From Pseudocercospora fijiensis CIRAD86 (taxonomy: Eukaryota > Ascomycota > Dothideomycetes > Mycosphaerellales > Mycosphaerellaceae): a stretch of DNA of 64,000 nucleotides. Where the stretch lies: positions 4,018,273-4,082,272 of the forward strand of contig NW_006921533.1 in the NCBI RefSeq assembly GCF_000340215.1, given 5' to 3'. Made by a program: the position numbers and the translations under genes. This document shows positions 45,096-55,623 of the stretch, piece by piece; position 1 is the first letter of the stretch; every line of letters begins with the position of its first letter. The notes beneath the pieces are model-generated. The model was not told the DNA's origin and did no database searches. It worked only from the letters and a program-made list of their open reading frames with translations.

Positions 45096-45659
45096 TCACT
45101 GAGGCCTCATTAGCCACGAAACATCGCCAAGGAAGATTCGCGAACCTACCTGCTTCATCCCATTGGATCCACCGCCTGACGACATCCGCTGCTTCTCGTA
45201 AGCTTCGTAGACGGCCTTCCAAAAGTCGAGAAAGGCTTTCCAGTAGTCAGTGGCAGAAGTATCGCTGGACTTCGAGGCACTGGACGATGTAGAATTGGTA
45301 GAGTTGGAGCTCGCTTTCTGCAGGTCCTGGAAGTACTTGATAAGGTCTGACAGAGTGGTCGTGCTGCTCGAGCTGGAGCTGGAGCTGGAGCTGGAGCTCG
45401 CTTTCTGCAGGTCCTGAAAGTACTTGATAAGGTCTGACAGATTGGTCATGCTGCTCGAGCTGGAAGGGCTACTACTACTCGACTTCGAAAGCCCGCCGAA
45501 ATATTTGCTGATATCGAATCTTCCAGCTCCAGATCCTGCTCCAAGTCCTCCGCCTCCCAACCACGGCCACCCTGGGAATTGCTGCGCAGGGACGGGAGCT
45601 GGAGTGGCAAGCGGCATGGCCATGGAGAGTAACGTCACTACCGTAATGCTGTTCCTCAT
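45096..45659 (-). CDS. Small secreted serine-rich repeat protein
   Basis: From ATG 45659 the protein starts with a clear signal peptide (M-R-N-S-I-T-V-V-T-L-L-S-M-A-M-P-L-A-T-P-A-P), then a Gly/Trp/Pro segment, then poly-Ser linkers separating two copies of L-S-D-L-I-K-Y-F-Q-D-L-Q-K-A-S-S and a related third helix ending in Y-W-K-A-F-L-D-F-W-K-A-V-Y. No Cys in the mature part. A 51-base intron (45099-45149, GTAGGT...CTCAG) would leave only the stop codon in exon 2 (170 residues). Because 51 is a multiple of three, retention gives the same stop with 17 more residues. TATA-like sequences 93-110 bases upstream favour this start. No family recognised; an effector or wall-associated role is possible but unproven. 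Confidence 0.7.
   Translation of the reverse strand: MRNSITVVTLLSMAMPLATPAPVPAQQFPGWPWLGGGGLGAGSGAGRFDISKYFGGLSKSSSSSPSSSSSMTNLSDLIKYFQDLQKASSSSSSSSSSSSTTTLSDLIKYFQDLQKASSNSTNSTSSSASKSSDTSATDYWKAFLDFWKAVYEAYEKQRMSSGGGSNGMKQVGSRIFLGDVSWLMRPQ
45306..45465 (-). repeat. 87-base direct repeat inside the serine-rich gene
   Basis: Two near-identical copies offset by exactly 87 bases (for example 45311-45360 and 45398-45447), differing at only a few bases. The unit encodes one amphipathic helix plus a poly-Ser linker (29 codons). A GAGCTG-type hexamer run (about 45368-45397) encodes the linker and may have expanded by slippage. Confidence 0.85.
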
Positions 45660-45751
45660 CTTGGATTGCTGGCAACAGGTGGGCTGAGATATCTTTCGCG
45701 AACGCTGACGAGTGCTTCGCAGGGAGAACGGTAGTAGAGGCAAAGCGGCCG

Positions 45752-45770
45752 TATATATGCGCATATATTT
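45752..45770 (-). promoter_or_regulatory. TATA-like sequences of the serine-rich gene
   Basis: Two alternating TA stretches (45752-45758 and 45763-45769) upstream of ATG 45659. Confidence 0.5.
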
Positions 45771-46964
45771 CGCATCCGCCGACTTTCACAGCTATCTAAG
45801 TTGCATGTGGCAAGCATGCGAGCAAGAGCGGAGAGCACGCTTCATGCTGGACTCGACCTGACTTCGGTAATGGAAACTTCTGACCGTGCTGAGCAAATGC
45901 TTGCATTTATTAGATGTGCTTCAACACTGCTCATGCATCAAGCCTTTGATGGCGGCTGGCCGACGGGGCGCCTGTGGTTTGGAGGCCGAGATCTGCAGCA
46001 AGCTTCATGATATTGACATCATGATGTCCAAGGTGGGCGAAGGGTTTCAGTCTCATGCCAACTTCTTGATTCTCTGATTAAAGACAGTCTGCGGTCCTAT
46101 CGATCAAGTTTGATACAATCCCATACGGAATATCTCCATCGAATGTGGCCTCGTCCTTGTGGGGGGGGGGGGGGGCTGATCGCGAGTCTTATGATGCAGA
46201 ATCTTCTCGCGAAGCTTGGCGTTCAGCAAAGGCTGGGCGAATCAACCGATGCGCCGGTCAGGTGCTCTCGATGCTAGCGACTATGAGGCGAACTATTCAT
46301 CGACCTTCGTATAGCTAGGAAGTCCAGTCTGCGAGCCTTCGAAAGTGTGACATGCATGGACGATTCACAGAGTCCTTGTCACGATTGCGGAAATCACTGC
46401 GGGAGCCGCATGGTGGGGAAGCAACTTGATGCTGCCAAAGGAGCCTCGGTTGAAGGCTTTCTCTGGTCGATGAAGGCCTACTTTGGCTATGTATGCCTCT
46501 GACAACCTTTGCGAGAGCACCGATGAGCTCGGCATGCCGCTCATGCGGATCTGTCCGTCGGTTTTAGGCATGGTCTTCAGACAGAATGCTACTGGTCCAG
46601 GCGCGGCGTACGATGAGCTTGATCAGGCAGGCTGTCCGTAAAACTGCCAGGGAAGGAAGTCCTTTGCGTCCTTTGGCTCTATTCATCACACGCGATCTTC
46701 GAATGTGTCCTGGATCCATGCTGTGGTGTCAATTGAGTTCGGTGAGCGTCAAGGAATCCATGCTATAAGGTCAATTGAATTTGCTCGGCATATCAAATGT
46801 TCTGTGCTTCGAAGAGGAGGAACAGCTTCTAGGCTGTACTCCTGGCCTCGTGATAGCCACCTAAGGGGCAATCGTGTTTCAGATATTGCCTCGATTTGAC
46901 GGCGTCAGAGTCCTAGACATTTGCCCATCATCAGACCATTGACTGGACCGTTCAGGAGAATTCA
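45771..46964. other. Intergenic, about 1.2 kb
   Basis: Upstream of the serine-rich gene and downstream of the amidohydrolase. Contains the G15 tract. A 68-codon minus frame at 46365-46571 has no recognisable motif. No gene called. Confidence 0.5.
46161..46175. repeat. Homopolymer tract of 15 G
   Basis: Uninterrupted run of 15 G in intergenic DNA; prone to slippage and to sequencing-length error. Confidence 0.9.
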
Positions 46965-48107
46965 TCAGCCCTCTAGCCGCAGTATCCGTACCGCATTGTC
47001 ACCCATGATATCCTGTGCGGTCTTGGTGTCATTGCCCAAGGCTGTCTGTATCGCGGCCATGTTAGACGTCACACTTAGCCATTGGTCATCCTCGCCTTCC
47101 AGCGGAGGGAAGAATGGGTGATCTGTGCCAAACAGGATCCTGTAATAAAAGTCAGTCAAGAAACCAAACCAACCACCAAGGGACCTCTATACGTACCGTT
47201 CTGCTCCAGACGCATCGATTGCGGCCTTTAGTCCAACGTCAGCATAGACGACTGCGTCAAGGTAGATGTTATTCTTCAGAACTTCCCACACGTCTCTGCG
47301 GCCAGAAATCTTTCCCTCCTTCTTCAGATGTGCATCGTGCGCTATACAGCTCTCGATCCTACCAGCCAGAAATGGGAGTGTACCGCCGCTATGTGCTAAC
47401 AACACGTTCAGTTCCTGGAATCTATCGAAAATACCAGACAGAATCATTCGTGTCACCGCGATCGTGGTCTCAAGCGGAAAGCCCATGGCGAGAGGAAGGA
47501 CATGGCCATATTCACTATTTCTCGGCCCGAATACTTCGCTCGGAAGCCCATAGTGAGGGTGTAGGAACACGAGCATCTCGTGCTTCTCAAGAGCCTGCCA
47601 TATCGGATCCAGTTTCGGGTCGTCCAGTCCTTGTCCCAGTCCTGAAGTACCAATCACCACGCCCCGACAATGCTTCAACGACGACAATCTCTGAATTTCA
47701 TGCACGACTTCGTCGGCGCTTGCGCTGAGAGGGAGGGTCGCAAAGGCATACAATCGGCCCTCATGGTCGGCACACATTTTCTCCACATCATCGTTGACGA
47801 GTCTTGCAGTCTTTGCAGCTTCTTCGGCCGGAAGCCAGTCGAGCCAGGGATTTGCCAGTGATATTACGGAGATGTCGATCTGGTGGAGGTCCATGAATGC
47901 AATTTTATTTGCGACGTCAAAGTATTCTGGTCCAATGGGACGCCCTCGAGCCGTGCTGCCTGCTTCTTCCTGTGGAAGGATGACAAGACGTTCCCCGGAG
48001 GCCGGATCATCTTCGAATAGTCGCACGTATGGAACCTTTTTTCGTGCTCGCAATATCGACATCAATGCCGGAGGGTACATATGTGTGTGGACATCAACGG
48101 TAGGCAT
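46965..48107 (-). CDS. ACMSD-like amidohydrolase (amidohydrolase_2 family)
   Basis: Exons 48107-47197 and 47139-46965 (57-base intron, donor GTACGT) give 361 residues. TIM-barrel metal-dependent decarboxylase/hydrolase of the 2-amino-3-carboxymuconate-semialdehyde decarboxylase type. Metal and catalytic residues: His-x-His in V-D-V-H-T-H-M-Y near residues 7-9, His in F-L-H-P-H-Y, His in L-L-A-H-S-G-G, Asp in F-G-T-D-H-P-F, the last restored by splicing. Start at 48107 places the HxH motif at the N-terminus as in the family; the frame extends 32 codons further upstream without similarity. Family members decarboxylate aromatic acids such as 6-methylsalicylate, gamma-resorcylate or ACMS; substrate not determinable. 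It lies divergent to the dioxygenase at 52004 across the Harbinger insertion. Confidence 0.9.
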
Positions 48108-48324
48108 CTTGAAACTTCGCCCGATCAAGAATCGCCCGGTTGGCTGATGGTCGTTGCACGGCTCCGAATTTGAATAAATTTCAAGGCCCAAGCAGGCGTG
48201 CAACTTCTTTGAAGGTGTAGGCGCCTATCAGTGGTTCCTGCATCTGTCACCCCACATTCCCCCTCGCAGTTGCCTATCGTGTCTGCCCTTATCTATACGC
48301 GCTCCAGACCTTTTATTATATCAG

Positions 48325-48339
48325 TAGAGACCTTTAGCA
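48325..48339 (+). repeat. Harbinger left terminal inverted repeat
   Basis: 15 bases, exact complement of 51891-51905. Confidence 0.85.
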
Positions 48340-49079
48340 GGAGGTGTCGCTGTCCACCTCCGACAACAACTTCTGACTGATGGTTCACTACCTGTATCTA
48401 CTGTATCTACTACACTATATGTAGCCAATCGATTGTAATGCCGTAGGTCGTGATGCAATAAGTCTATTGCTAAAGGAGGTGGATACAGAAGCGGTATAGT
48501 GGCCTTAGCGATAGTGACTACCTTCCCCTGCAATATCAAACCTTCTATCGATCGCTCTACAGTATGCTGAATAATAACACCTTCGGAGGCTCTATACTAC
48601 TAGCAGTATGTCTATTGTGATATATTACAAGCTCTTAATAATAGTTGAGGTCGTACGAATAATATAGATAGTGTGTAATAGCATAGAAGGTGACGTTGTT
48701 AGATGGAAAATTCGAGTAGAAATCGGGCTTCGTAAGGGACTCGGAGGGATAATAAGGCGGCTAGAGGACTCGAAGGCAGGTAGTAGATCGCTCGTCTTCC
48801 TATCCTACTAATTTGTTAGCGAATCGAGATTATTATAGCCTTCCGCAATACCTTCGTAGGTCGCTATCTCCCCTCCCCCTATCTACTACCTAGAGTTATC
48901 GATTTAGCGACTAGATCTAGTAAATACGCCTCTCCGGCATCTATGCCGCTACTAACTACTCTAGCAAGTCAGTTACGGCTATCTCTATTACCTAGACCTT
49001 CGCTATCAATTGAGACCGTAGAAACACTGTCTTAGAAGGGCAGTAGTAATACAGCTTACCTATTAAAGCTAGGCAAGCT

Positions 49080-49790
49080 ATCGGCTCGAATAGAGTTAGT
49101 TGTCTTCTAGCAAATGAATAATATAAAGTATGCCTATAAGAAGGGCAATATTACTAACTTCTATCGGCTTATTAGAGGTCGTATAAATGCGTAGGCTCGT
49201 GCTAATAGTAAGAAGGAGTTTAGTAGTGATTCTAGCTTCCGACAGAGCTGCAACGTTAAGTTAATTAAGAGGGTAAAGGAACAGGCCGCTAAAGAGCGCT
49301 CTACTAGTATAGCGCCTAGTAACGATAATCTCTCGCAAGCGAAGGACTTCTTTATTAAATACGCTATACGTATAAACTCTCAGCTCTTCGACAAGGTAGC
49401 GACAAAGGAACAGAAGGAGGCGGCTCGGCGTAAGGAGATCGTTGTCCGCGACAGTCTAATAGACAGGTTAGGCTCGAAGCGACGTCGATTAAATAGCAGC
49501 GGCTCTTCTTAGGCGACCTCTACTAAGCCGGAAGAATCTACGCCTTCGCCTTCTATACCGTCGACGACTTAGCGGATGCGACTGCGCCGCCGTAAGCGTA
49601 ACAATAACGCCTCGATTGATAGAGCGTTCTCGAAACTAAACGAATTGCTGAAACCGCACTTCGAGAAGATTAAGGAGGGCCTAACCGCCCTTAATTAGCA
49701 CTATATTCGAGGCCTAACTAATAGTTAGAAGAACGAATTACAGCACCTTAATACTACTATTGTAAGTGCTATTATCTCTCTCTTAACTAG
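49080..49790 (+). pseudogene. RIP-inactivated Harbinger Myb/SANT-like DNA-binding protein
   Basis: Open stretches interrupted by TAG codons. The N-terminal part resembles a Myb/SANT-type domain (A-Y-K-K-G-N-I-T-N-F-Y-R-L-I), followed by a charged coil and a basic patch (R-M-R-L-R-R-R-K-R-N-N-N). In intact Harbinger elements this partner protein binds the element ends and brings the transposase to the nucleus. Confidence 0.65.
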
Positions 49791-50539
49791 CAACTCACTA
49801 ATATTAGCTAGACAGTAATAGGTATATATCCGGATTGCACTCGAGTGCTATTGCAGGTTATCTACCGTAGGAAGAGCAAGATGCTAATGCTAGAGCCATT
49901 CGAGCGCTTACCGAAACTAGGCTTCTTATAGCAGATAGGGTAGTCAGATCGCCACGATTAGGATTAGAATGTAGACGATATTAAGGTCCCCGAGGACTTT
50001 TTCGACTCGGAGGAGTAGGTAGTAGTTATTATAGTATAGAGTTCGTTTTGTAGGATTAGTTAAAGCAAATCCCTACTTATTTGTTAGTAATATTGCTCTT
50101 TAGTATCGATTTAGCGAACTAGTTGCTCCTGCCGTTGCCTTATTATTCTCTTAATCGCGAGATTATCGCTAGAAATTTAGGAAATAGGAGGAGGGGTAGG
50201 GTTAGTAGTATATAACTATTACTTAGTAATAGGTTAACAATATCGCCGAGACATTACGAGAATCGCGCACAGACGCTCTAGTCACCTATTTTCGCTGCTT
50301 TCTAGATATACACTAATAGCTCGAAATGTACTCGCTCCTATAGTGCGAGTGCTAAGAATACCGTTAGAATTATAAAGCTATACTTTAACTTCTCGACATT
50401 ATCGTCGTTCTTCTATTACTATTACTACTACTATTACTATCGCCACCCTCGTCTCCTATCGCCGGCGACGTATACCTATCTCCTTTATCGCCCTTATTAC
50501 CTCGCTCTAGTCGCGGCGGTCGCTATCCTAGCGGTAGAA

Positions 50540-51700
50540 CCGTCTTAACTAAGGCTCTAATCTCGTCACTAATTTAAGCATTAGTCGCCCTCGAATAGAG
50601 GTATTCTTCTAACAATAGTAGATCTATACGACCTATAGATACCTAATTACTATAACAGCAGGTATAGCAGTTAGTAAGAAGAACGCACGCTCGATAGATA
50701 GATCTAATAGCCTATAAGTCCGCCTTCTGCTTAACTAAGTTAATCCGCTACAGATTAGATATCTGTCCGAATATATGCTCTATAGCAACCCTTAACGCCG
50801 ATATCTCTTAGTCTATCTGCCTCTATAGCGGCGTACGAGGCTAACTATTCTAACCTTTGAAAGCAGATATAATACTATCCGCTACTGCGTACGCCGAGTC
50901 TCTGTAAATAAATACCTTGTCGTCCAATCCGTACCTATCGAATAACGCATACCAAATCCACTAAATGTTAGATTTATACACTATCCGAGAATCCCCGAAA
51001 GAGCTAGGTTTAGGACTATACAGCGACGACAACAGACCGTTAGGAGTAATAATAGCCTAGAATTTAATGCCGTATACTCTCTTGTGTCCGCTATAGTACA
51101 GCTTTTAGTCGTACTTAGGCCTACAGCAAGGACGAAGGGTACTATTAATAAATCCACATACTTTAGCAAGACTAATGTCCGGTTCTAGTGCCTCTATATA
51201 CCTCCGCAAATACTAAGGGGTTAACCGACGAGTATTAAACAATAATCTGTCGCCAAAGAAGTCGTCTAAGTGCTTAAGAACAGTATTAAATATAATACTA
51301 ATCTAGGTCGGCTCTCTACTAAACTCGTACGCTAGCGACTGCTAAGTAGCACTGCTTGCGAATCGCTATAGAAGCACTAGCAACGCCTCTTCCTTAGTAG
51401 GTTCTATACGGTATAGATACTTAATCTAGTCTAATTTAAGCAACCTTACGAGCCTATATAGATCCTGCTTTTAGAAGCGAAATCTACGCTTATACTAATC
51501 GTTAGTTAGGTCCTACAACCTCGTCCTTTTAAGCCGGTTATAATCGTTAGGATATAGGCTCCTTATTTGATCGCCTTCGTACGCCTCGTCGGCCTCGTCG
51601 TCTACGATAATATCGACTACCGACTCGAGATAGGCGCTAGCCGCTTGTCCGACAACTACCTAATAGTCTAGCAATAACTGTCTCACTTAAGCGTCTATTA
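50540..51700 (-). pseudogene. RIP-inactivated Harbinger DDE transposase
   Basis: Minus-strand DDE_Tnp_4-type domain: G-F-I-N-S-T-L-R-P (normally F-I-D-G-T-L-R-P, so the first catalytic Asp is Asn), Y-Y-S-G-H-K-R-V-Y-G, N-G-L-L, Y-R-D-S-A-Y-A holding the second Asp, and V-A-I-E-H-I-F-G holding the Glu. Several TAG codons replace Trp/Gln codons. Not functional. Confidence 0.82.
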
Positions 51701-51890
51701 AGCCTGCGGTTATAGCGACAACACTACTAGCTAAGGTCTATATTAAAGAGCTAGGTTACATTACTGTAGATACGATAACTAAGCAGCCAAGAGGTGGCAA
51801 AAGGAGGTTGCTAAACCACTCGGAAGAGCCGTCTCAAATAGGCCTAGTTACCAACCCTAGTGAACACCACTAAATTCTGACACTCGAGAT

Positions 51891-51905
51891 TGCTAAAGGT
51901 CTCTA
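51891..51905 (-). repeat. Harbinger right terminal inverted repeat
   Basis: 15 bases; its outer edge is only 98 bases from the start codon of the dioxygenase gene. Confidence 0.85.
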
Positions 51906-52003
51906 GTGGACCACGCCCGCGCATCTTGTTCTGACCTCACTTGCTTGTAGAAGTAAATCTTCCATCGCACGAGGCCGAACAGAACTCTAGACGATCATTG
52001 AAC

Positions 52004-53312
52004 ATGAAGCCAGCTGCGGTCAGCTCAGCAGTATCACATGACAGCCTCGAGATACCGTTGATCGACTTCTCTGCTTTCTTGACCGGTGACGAGACAACGA
52101 AGCGAACAGTCGCTGAGGCAATTCTGCATGGCTTTCAAAGAGCAGGTTTCATATATCTGAAGAATCATGGAATACCCAAAGAGAAGGTTCAGGGCGCATT
52201 TGCAGAATCAGCAAAGTTCTTCAAGCGACCAGAACAACAGAAGTTAGACCTGGGATGGACAACACCGAAGGCCAATCGGGGATACTCACAACCGGGACGC
52301 GAGAAGACAACAGATGCAACGGATCCAGCAGAAATCGAGAAGATCCGAGCAGCGGAGGGCGCCGATCTCAAGGAGAGCATGGAAATTGGTAGGGAAGGCG
52401 TGCCGGACTGTCCCAACAATTGGCCGGACAAGTTCGACGAGGAAGGCAAGGTCTTCAAGCAGAAGATGTTGGAATTCCACGATCTATGCAAGAATCTGCA
52501 CCAAGAGATCATGAGAGCCATCGCGGTGGGCTTGGGGATCGATGAGCGATGGTTCGATAGCTTTACGGACGGCGGCGACAACACCTTGAGACTGCTCCAT
52601 TATCCTGAAGTGAAGTCAGCAGTTTTCCGGAAAAACAAGAACACTGTCCGAGCCGGTGCTCATACAGATTATGGCAGTATAACATGCCTTTTCCAGGTAA
52701 GATGCAACTTCCATGCCAGCCACGACGAATCACGGACCTCCCCACGGGCCTCGTGGGTGTGAGTTGACTTGCATTCCCAACAGGCATGAATGTTAGTCAT
52801 GGAAATCAGACATCCCAGAAGGCCGGCGAACAGCGACGCCACGGGCTCCACTGCCGAACGGCGTTGAGAAGCATTGGCCTCGAATACTCACATGAATGAG
52901 CAGAACGTGCAACTGATGAGATTTCCCACAGGACATGGCGGGAGGCCTGCAAGTGCTGTCTCCCAACGGAAAGTACGTTGATGCAACGCCAATCGAAGAT
53001 AGCGTGGTGATCAATGCTGGGGATCTGCTTGCTAGATGGAGCAACGACACGATCAAGAGCACAAAGCATCGCGTTGTTGAACCACCGACTTCGGCTGATA
53101 CTCATCCGGCCCGTTACTCGATTGCCTACTTCTGCAACCCCAACTTCGACCAATTCATAGATGCGATACCCGGCACATACGGGGAAAGCAGGGGCAAGAA
53201 ATATGAAGGGATAAACAGGTTAGTGCACATTCCACGATGTTCTGCAAATTGGAAGATGTTGACGAGCGAAAGTGGGGAGTATCTCGAACGTCGGCTGGCC
53301 GCGACGTACTGA
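52004..53312 (+). CDS. 2-oxoglutarate/Fe(II)-dependent dioxygenase, isopenicillin-N-synthase-like
   Basis: Exons 52004-52696, 52932-53218 and 53267-53312 give 341 residues. N-terminal DIOX_N region (I-P-L-I-D-F-S-A-F-L, G-F-I-Y-L-K-N-H-G-I) and C-terminal jelly roll. Iron ligands: His and Asp in G-A-H-T-D-Y-G, distal His in S-T-K-H-R-V; 2-oxoglutarate-binding Arg in A-R-Y-S-I-A-Y-F. Such enzymes hydroxylate or desaturate small molecules. Intron 1 (235 bases) is about four times longer than others here; intron 2 is 48 bases, a multiple of three with no stop, so retention would only add 16 residues. ATG 52004 is preferred over an in-frame one at 51941, which lies 36 bases from the transposon end. 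Divergent neighbour: the amidohydrolase. Confidence 0.88.
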
Positions 53313-54156
53313 ATGCAGCGTGCGGATTTCGTGTTGCAAATGCGGATGTCGGAGTTCGTGCGCAGGTAGTTCTACTGTGGGCCGTGATCGGAGGCGGGCG
53401 CGTGACCTGTACGCAGCAATCAAGAGAGTCACGCGGTTCGAAGCATATTCCGAAATAATTGGCATGTGGCCCTCGGCCATGTCTTGGCCGGCGGGCAGCA
53501 TTGTGGAAGGACTGAAATGGTTCAGCAAAGTCGGGGCTGGTGACTCAATCGCGCCCTTGAATGGCGTGCAGAGTTCCTTAGCTCCATATGAAAAGGTATG
53601 CCTCCGGAGTGTGTCCAATGCGGTGCGACGTGCTACGAGAGACGTAGACACCAACTCAGTGGAAGCACGAGGCCATTTCGCCATGGCATGCTGCGGGGTT
53701 GGTGTTGTCGCATCGCATCGCACCCCAGACGTCTATTCTATTCTACCGTATGCGCAGTCACCACGGAGCTGAGTCGAGATTTGCTACGGCTTTCGAAAAA
53801 TGGATGGGGCCATGGTAGCGTGATGCGCGCGCGCGGCGAATGTTCCGTGGCTATTTGCGTGGTGAAAAATGGGTTGATGATGAGGCTAGAGCATACTACT
53901 TACATACTACCTTACATCATGCAGCGCAGCAAGCTGGACAAGCATCAATAAAATTCCTGAATAGACCTCCTCCCGTTTGCCTTTGCCTTTGCCTTTACTC
54001 ACGCCTTCTCGTGTCATCAGTCGTGTTTGCGCCTGCCTGACCCGGCCATTCCATTCGTCATTCGCCATTCGTCATTCGTCACTCGTCATCGTCACCGGAG
54101 TCCACATCTCGACGAGTCACGAGCCTGCCGGCCGAAATTTCTGACCCGACATCACA
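53313..54156. other. Intergenic, about 0.8 kb
   Basis: Downstream of the dioxygenase and upstream of the arrestin gene. Pyrimidine-rich stretch with repeated TTCGTCATTCG-like short motifs near 54050-54090 just before the arrestin start, probably 5' untranslated region. Open frames here overlap on both strands and show no domain. Confidence 0.55.
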
Positions 54157-55623
54157 ATGCCCGCCAAGATCTTCGCCTTCGCGGCCCCCAGCTTTTCTTT
54201 GGAAACTCCTCTCGCATCCAAGAAATCCAGCACTGTGGGACAGAGCCATCCATTGGCAGTGCGGAGGCCGAGTATGGACCACATCAAGCGCCCAAATTTG
54301 CTCTTGTCAAAAAAGCATTCTTCCGAAAAGAAGTCCAAATCGAAAGATCGAGCTTCGTCTAAGGACAAACACGCGAAAGATGCATCTCCTTCGCCCGCAC
54401 CGAAGCCCATCCAGCTCGGCATGATCATGGAGTCGCCACCCGTCGTCATGATCGATTCTCCCCAGCAATCTTCTGGCGCTTTGATCTCCGGACGTATCCA
54501 AATCACCCCAATCCTCGAGGAAGCAACCCTGGCCAGCGTGACGTTGTTCCTGGAATGCACGACATCAACAAAGCGACCTGTGCAGGACAAGTGTCGCGAC
54601 TGTTTGTCGAAAGTACGGGACCTCTACGAGTGGAACTTTCTCAGCAAGCCAAAGAAGTTCAGGAAAGCCGACGGCGTCCATGAGATTCCCTTCTCGCAAC
54701 TCCTTCCCGGCCACCTCCCTGCCACCACACATGGCACTATCGGAAGCATTGACTACCAGCTGCACATGCGCGCCAAGTCTGTCGATGGCCACGAGATAGA
54801 GTTCCGGCGAGAGCTCGTCATACAACGTGCTCTCCGACCGGGCAATGATAAGAACAGTGTGCGTGTATTTCCACCTACAAACCTTACGCTTCATGTCACC
54901 CTCCCGAATATCGTTCATCCACTCGGCGAATTTCCTGTGACCTGCCGCATGGAAGGCATCGTTTCCTCCAAGAAGCTAGACACTCAAACCAGGTGGAAGC
55001 TCAGAAAGCTCACTTGGCGAATCGAAGAACACGAGGTCAGCGTGTCGCCTGCGTGCGCCGATCATGCGAGCAAAGTCGGTGGCGAAGGCAAAGGCGTCCA
55101 GCACGAAAGCACTCGCGATGTCGGAATGCAAGAACTGAAGGAGGGCTGGAAGACCGATCTAAGTAACGAGCAGATTGAAGGCGAGTTCATGGCCAGTCTC
55201 AATGCTGCCATGAAACCCCAATGCGATATGACCAGCGCCAATGGCATGAAGATTAGCCATAACTTGATCCTGGAACTGGTGATTGCAGAAGAATGGGCTC
55301 CAAACAAGAAGCCGCATCAAGCGACACCCACGGGTGCTGCCAGAGTTCTCCGCACACAGTTCGCTTTGAACGTCACTGAACGCTGTGGCATGGGAATTGC
55401 CTGGGACGACGAAATGCCTCCACAATACGACGACGTTCCGGCTAGTCCGCCGCATTACCAGAACGAGCGCACGACCGTCCAGATTATCGACCGAGATGAA
55501 ATCCACGGCGATGTAGAACATCTCTCCTTGGACGACGCTGCACCTCCTTATGACTCTGGCTATACTAGTTATGCATCCAGTTCCCACACCGCGAGCGGCA
55601 GAAACTCTATGCATCAAGAGTAG
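54157..55623 (+). CDS. Arrestin-related trafficking adaptor, LDB19/ART1-like
   Basis: Single exon of 488 residues. Basic, Ser/Lys-rich segment at about 45-85, then an arrestin-like region (about 95-410) with the LDB19 features T-L-F-L-E-C-T, F-L-S-K-P-K-K-F, H-E-I-P-F-S-Q-L-L-P-G-H-L-P and W-K-L-R-K-L-T-W-R-I-E-E. The tail carries PY motifs PPQY (about 421), PPHY (about 431) and APPY (about 462). PY motifs recruit the HECT ubiquitin ligase Rsp5 so that plasma-membrane transporters are ubiquitinated and endocytosed. Cytosolic and membrane-associated. ATG 54157 has an A at -3 and fits the family's start. Confidence 0.88.
   Translation: MPAKIFAFAAPSFSLETPLASKKSSTVGQSHPLAVRRPSMDHIKRPNLLLSKKHSSEKKSKSKDRASSKDKHAKDASPSPAPKPIQLGMIMESPPVVMIDSPQQSSGALISGRIQITPILEEATLASVTLFLECTTSTKRPVQDKCRDCLSKVRDLYEWNFLSKPKKFRKADGVHEIPFSQLLPGHLPATTHGTIGSIDYQLHMRAKSVDGHEIEFRRELVIQRALRPGNDKNSVRVFPPTNLTLHVTLPNIVHPLGEFPVTCRMEGIVSSKKLDTQTRWKLRKLTWRIEEHEVSVSPACADHASKVGGEGKGVQHESTRDVGMQELKEGWKTDLSNEQIEGEFMASLNAAMKPQCDMTSANGMKISHNLILELVIAEEWAPNKKPHQATPTGAARVLRTQFALNVTERCGMGIAWDDEMPPQYDDVPASPPHYQNERTTVQIIDRDEIHGDVEHLSLDDAAPPYDSGYTSYASSSHTASGRNSMHQE

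Larger units (their letters stand above)
48325..51905. mobile_element. PIF/Harbinger DNA transposon, RIP-degraded
   Basis: 3.58 kb with terminal inverted repeats TAGAGACCTTTAGCA (48325-48339) and its complement (51891-51905). The outermost TA on each side may be the target duplication; Harbinger elements normally duplicate three bases (TWA), which is not clear here. Two divergent frames fit the superfamily: a plus-strand Myb/SANT-like DNA-binding protein (49080-49790) and a minus-strand DDE transposase (50540-51700). RIP texture stops at the repeats. Confidence 0.88.
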
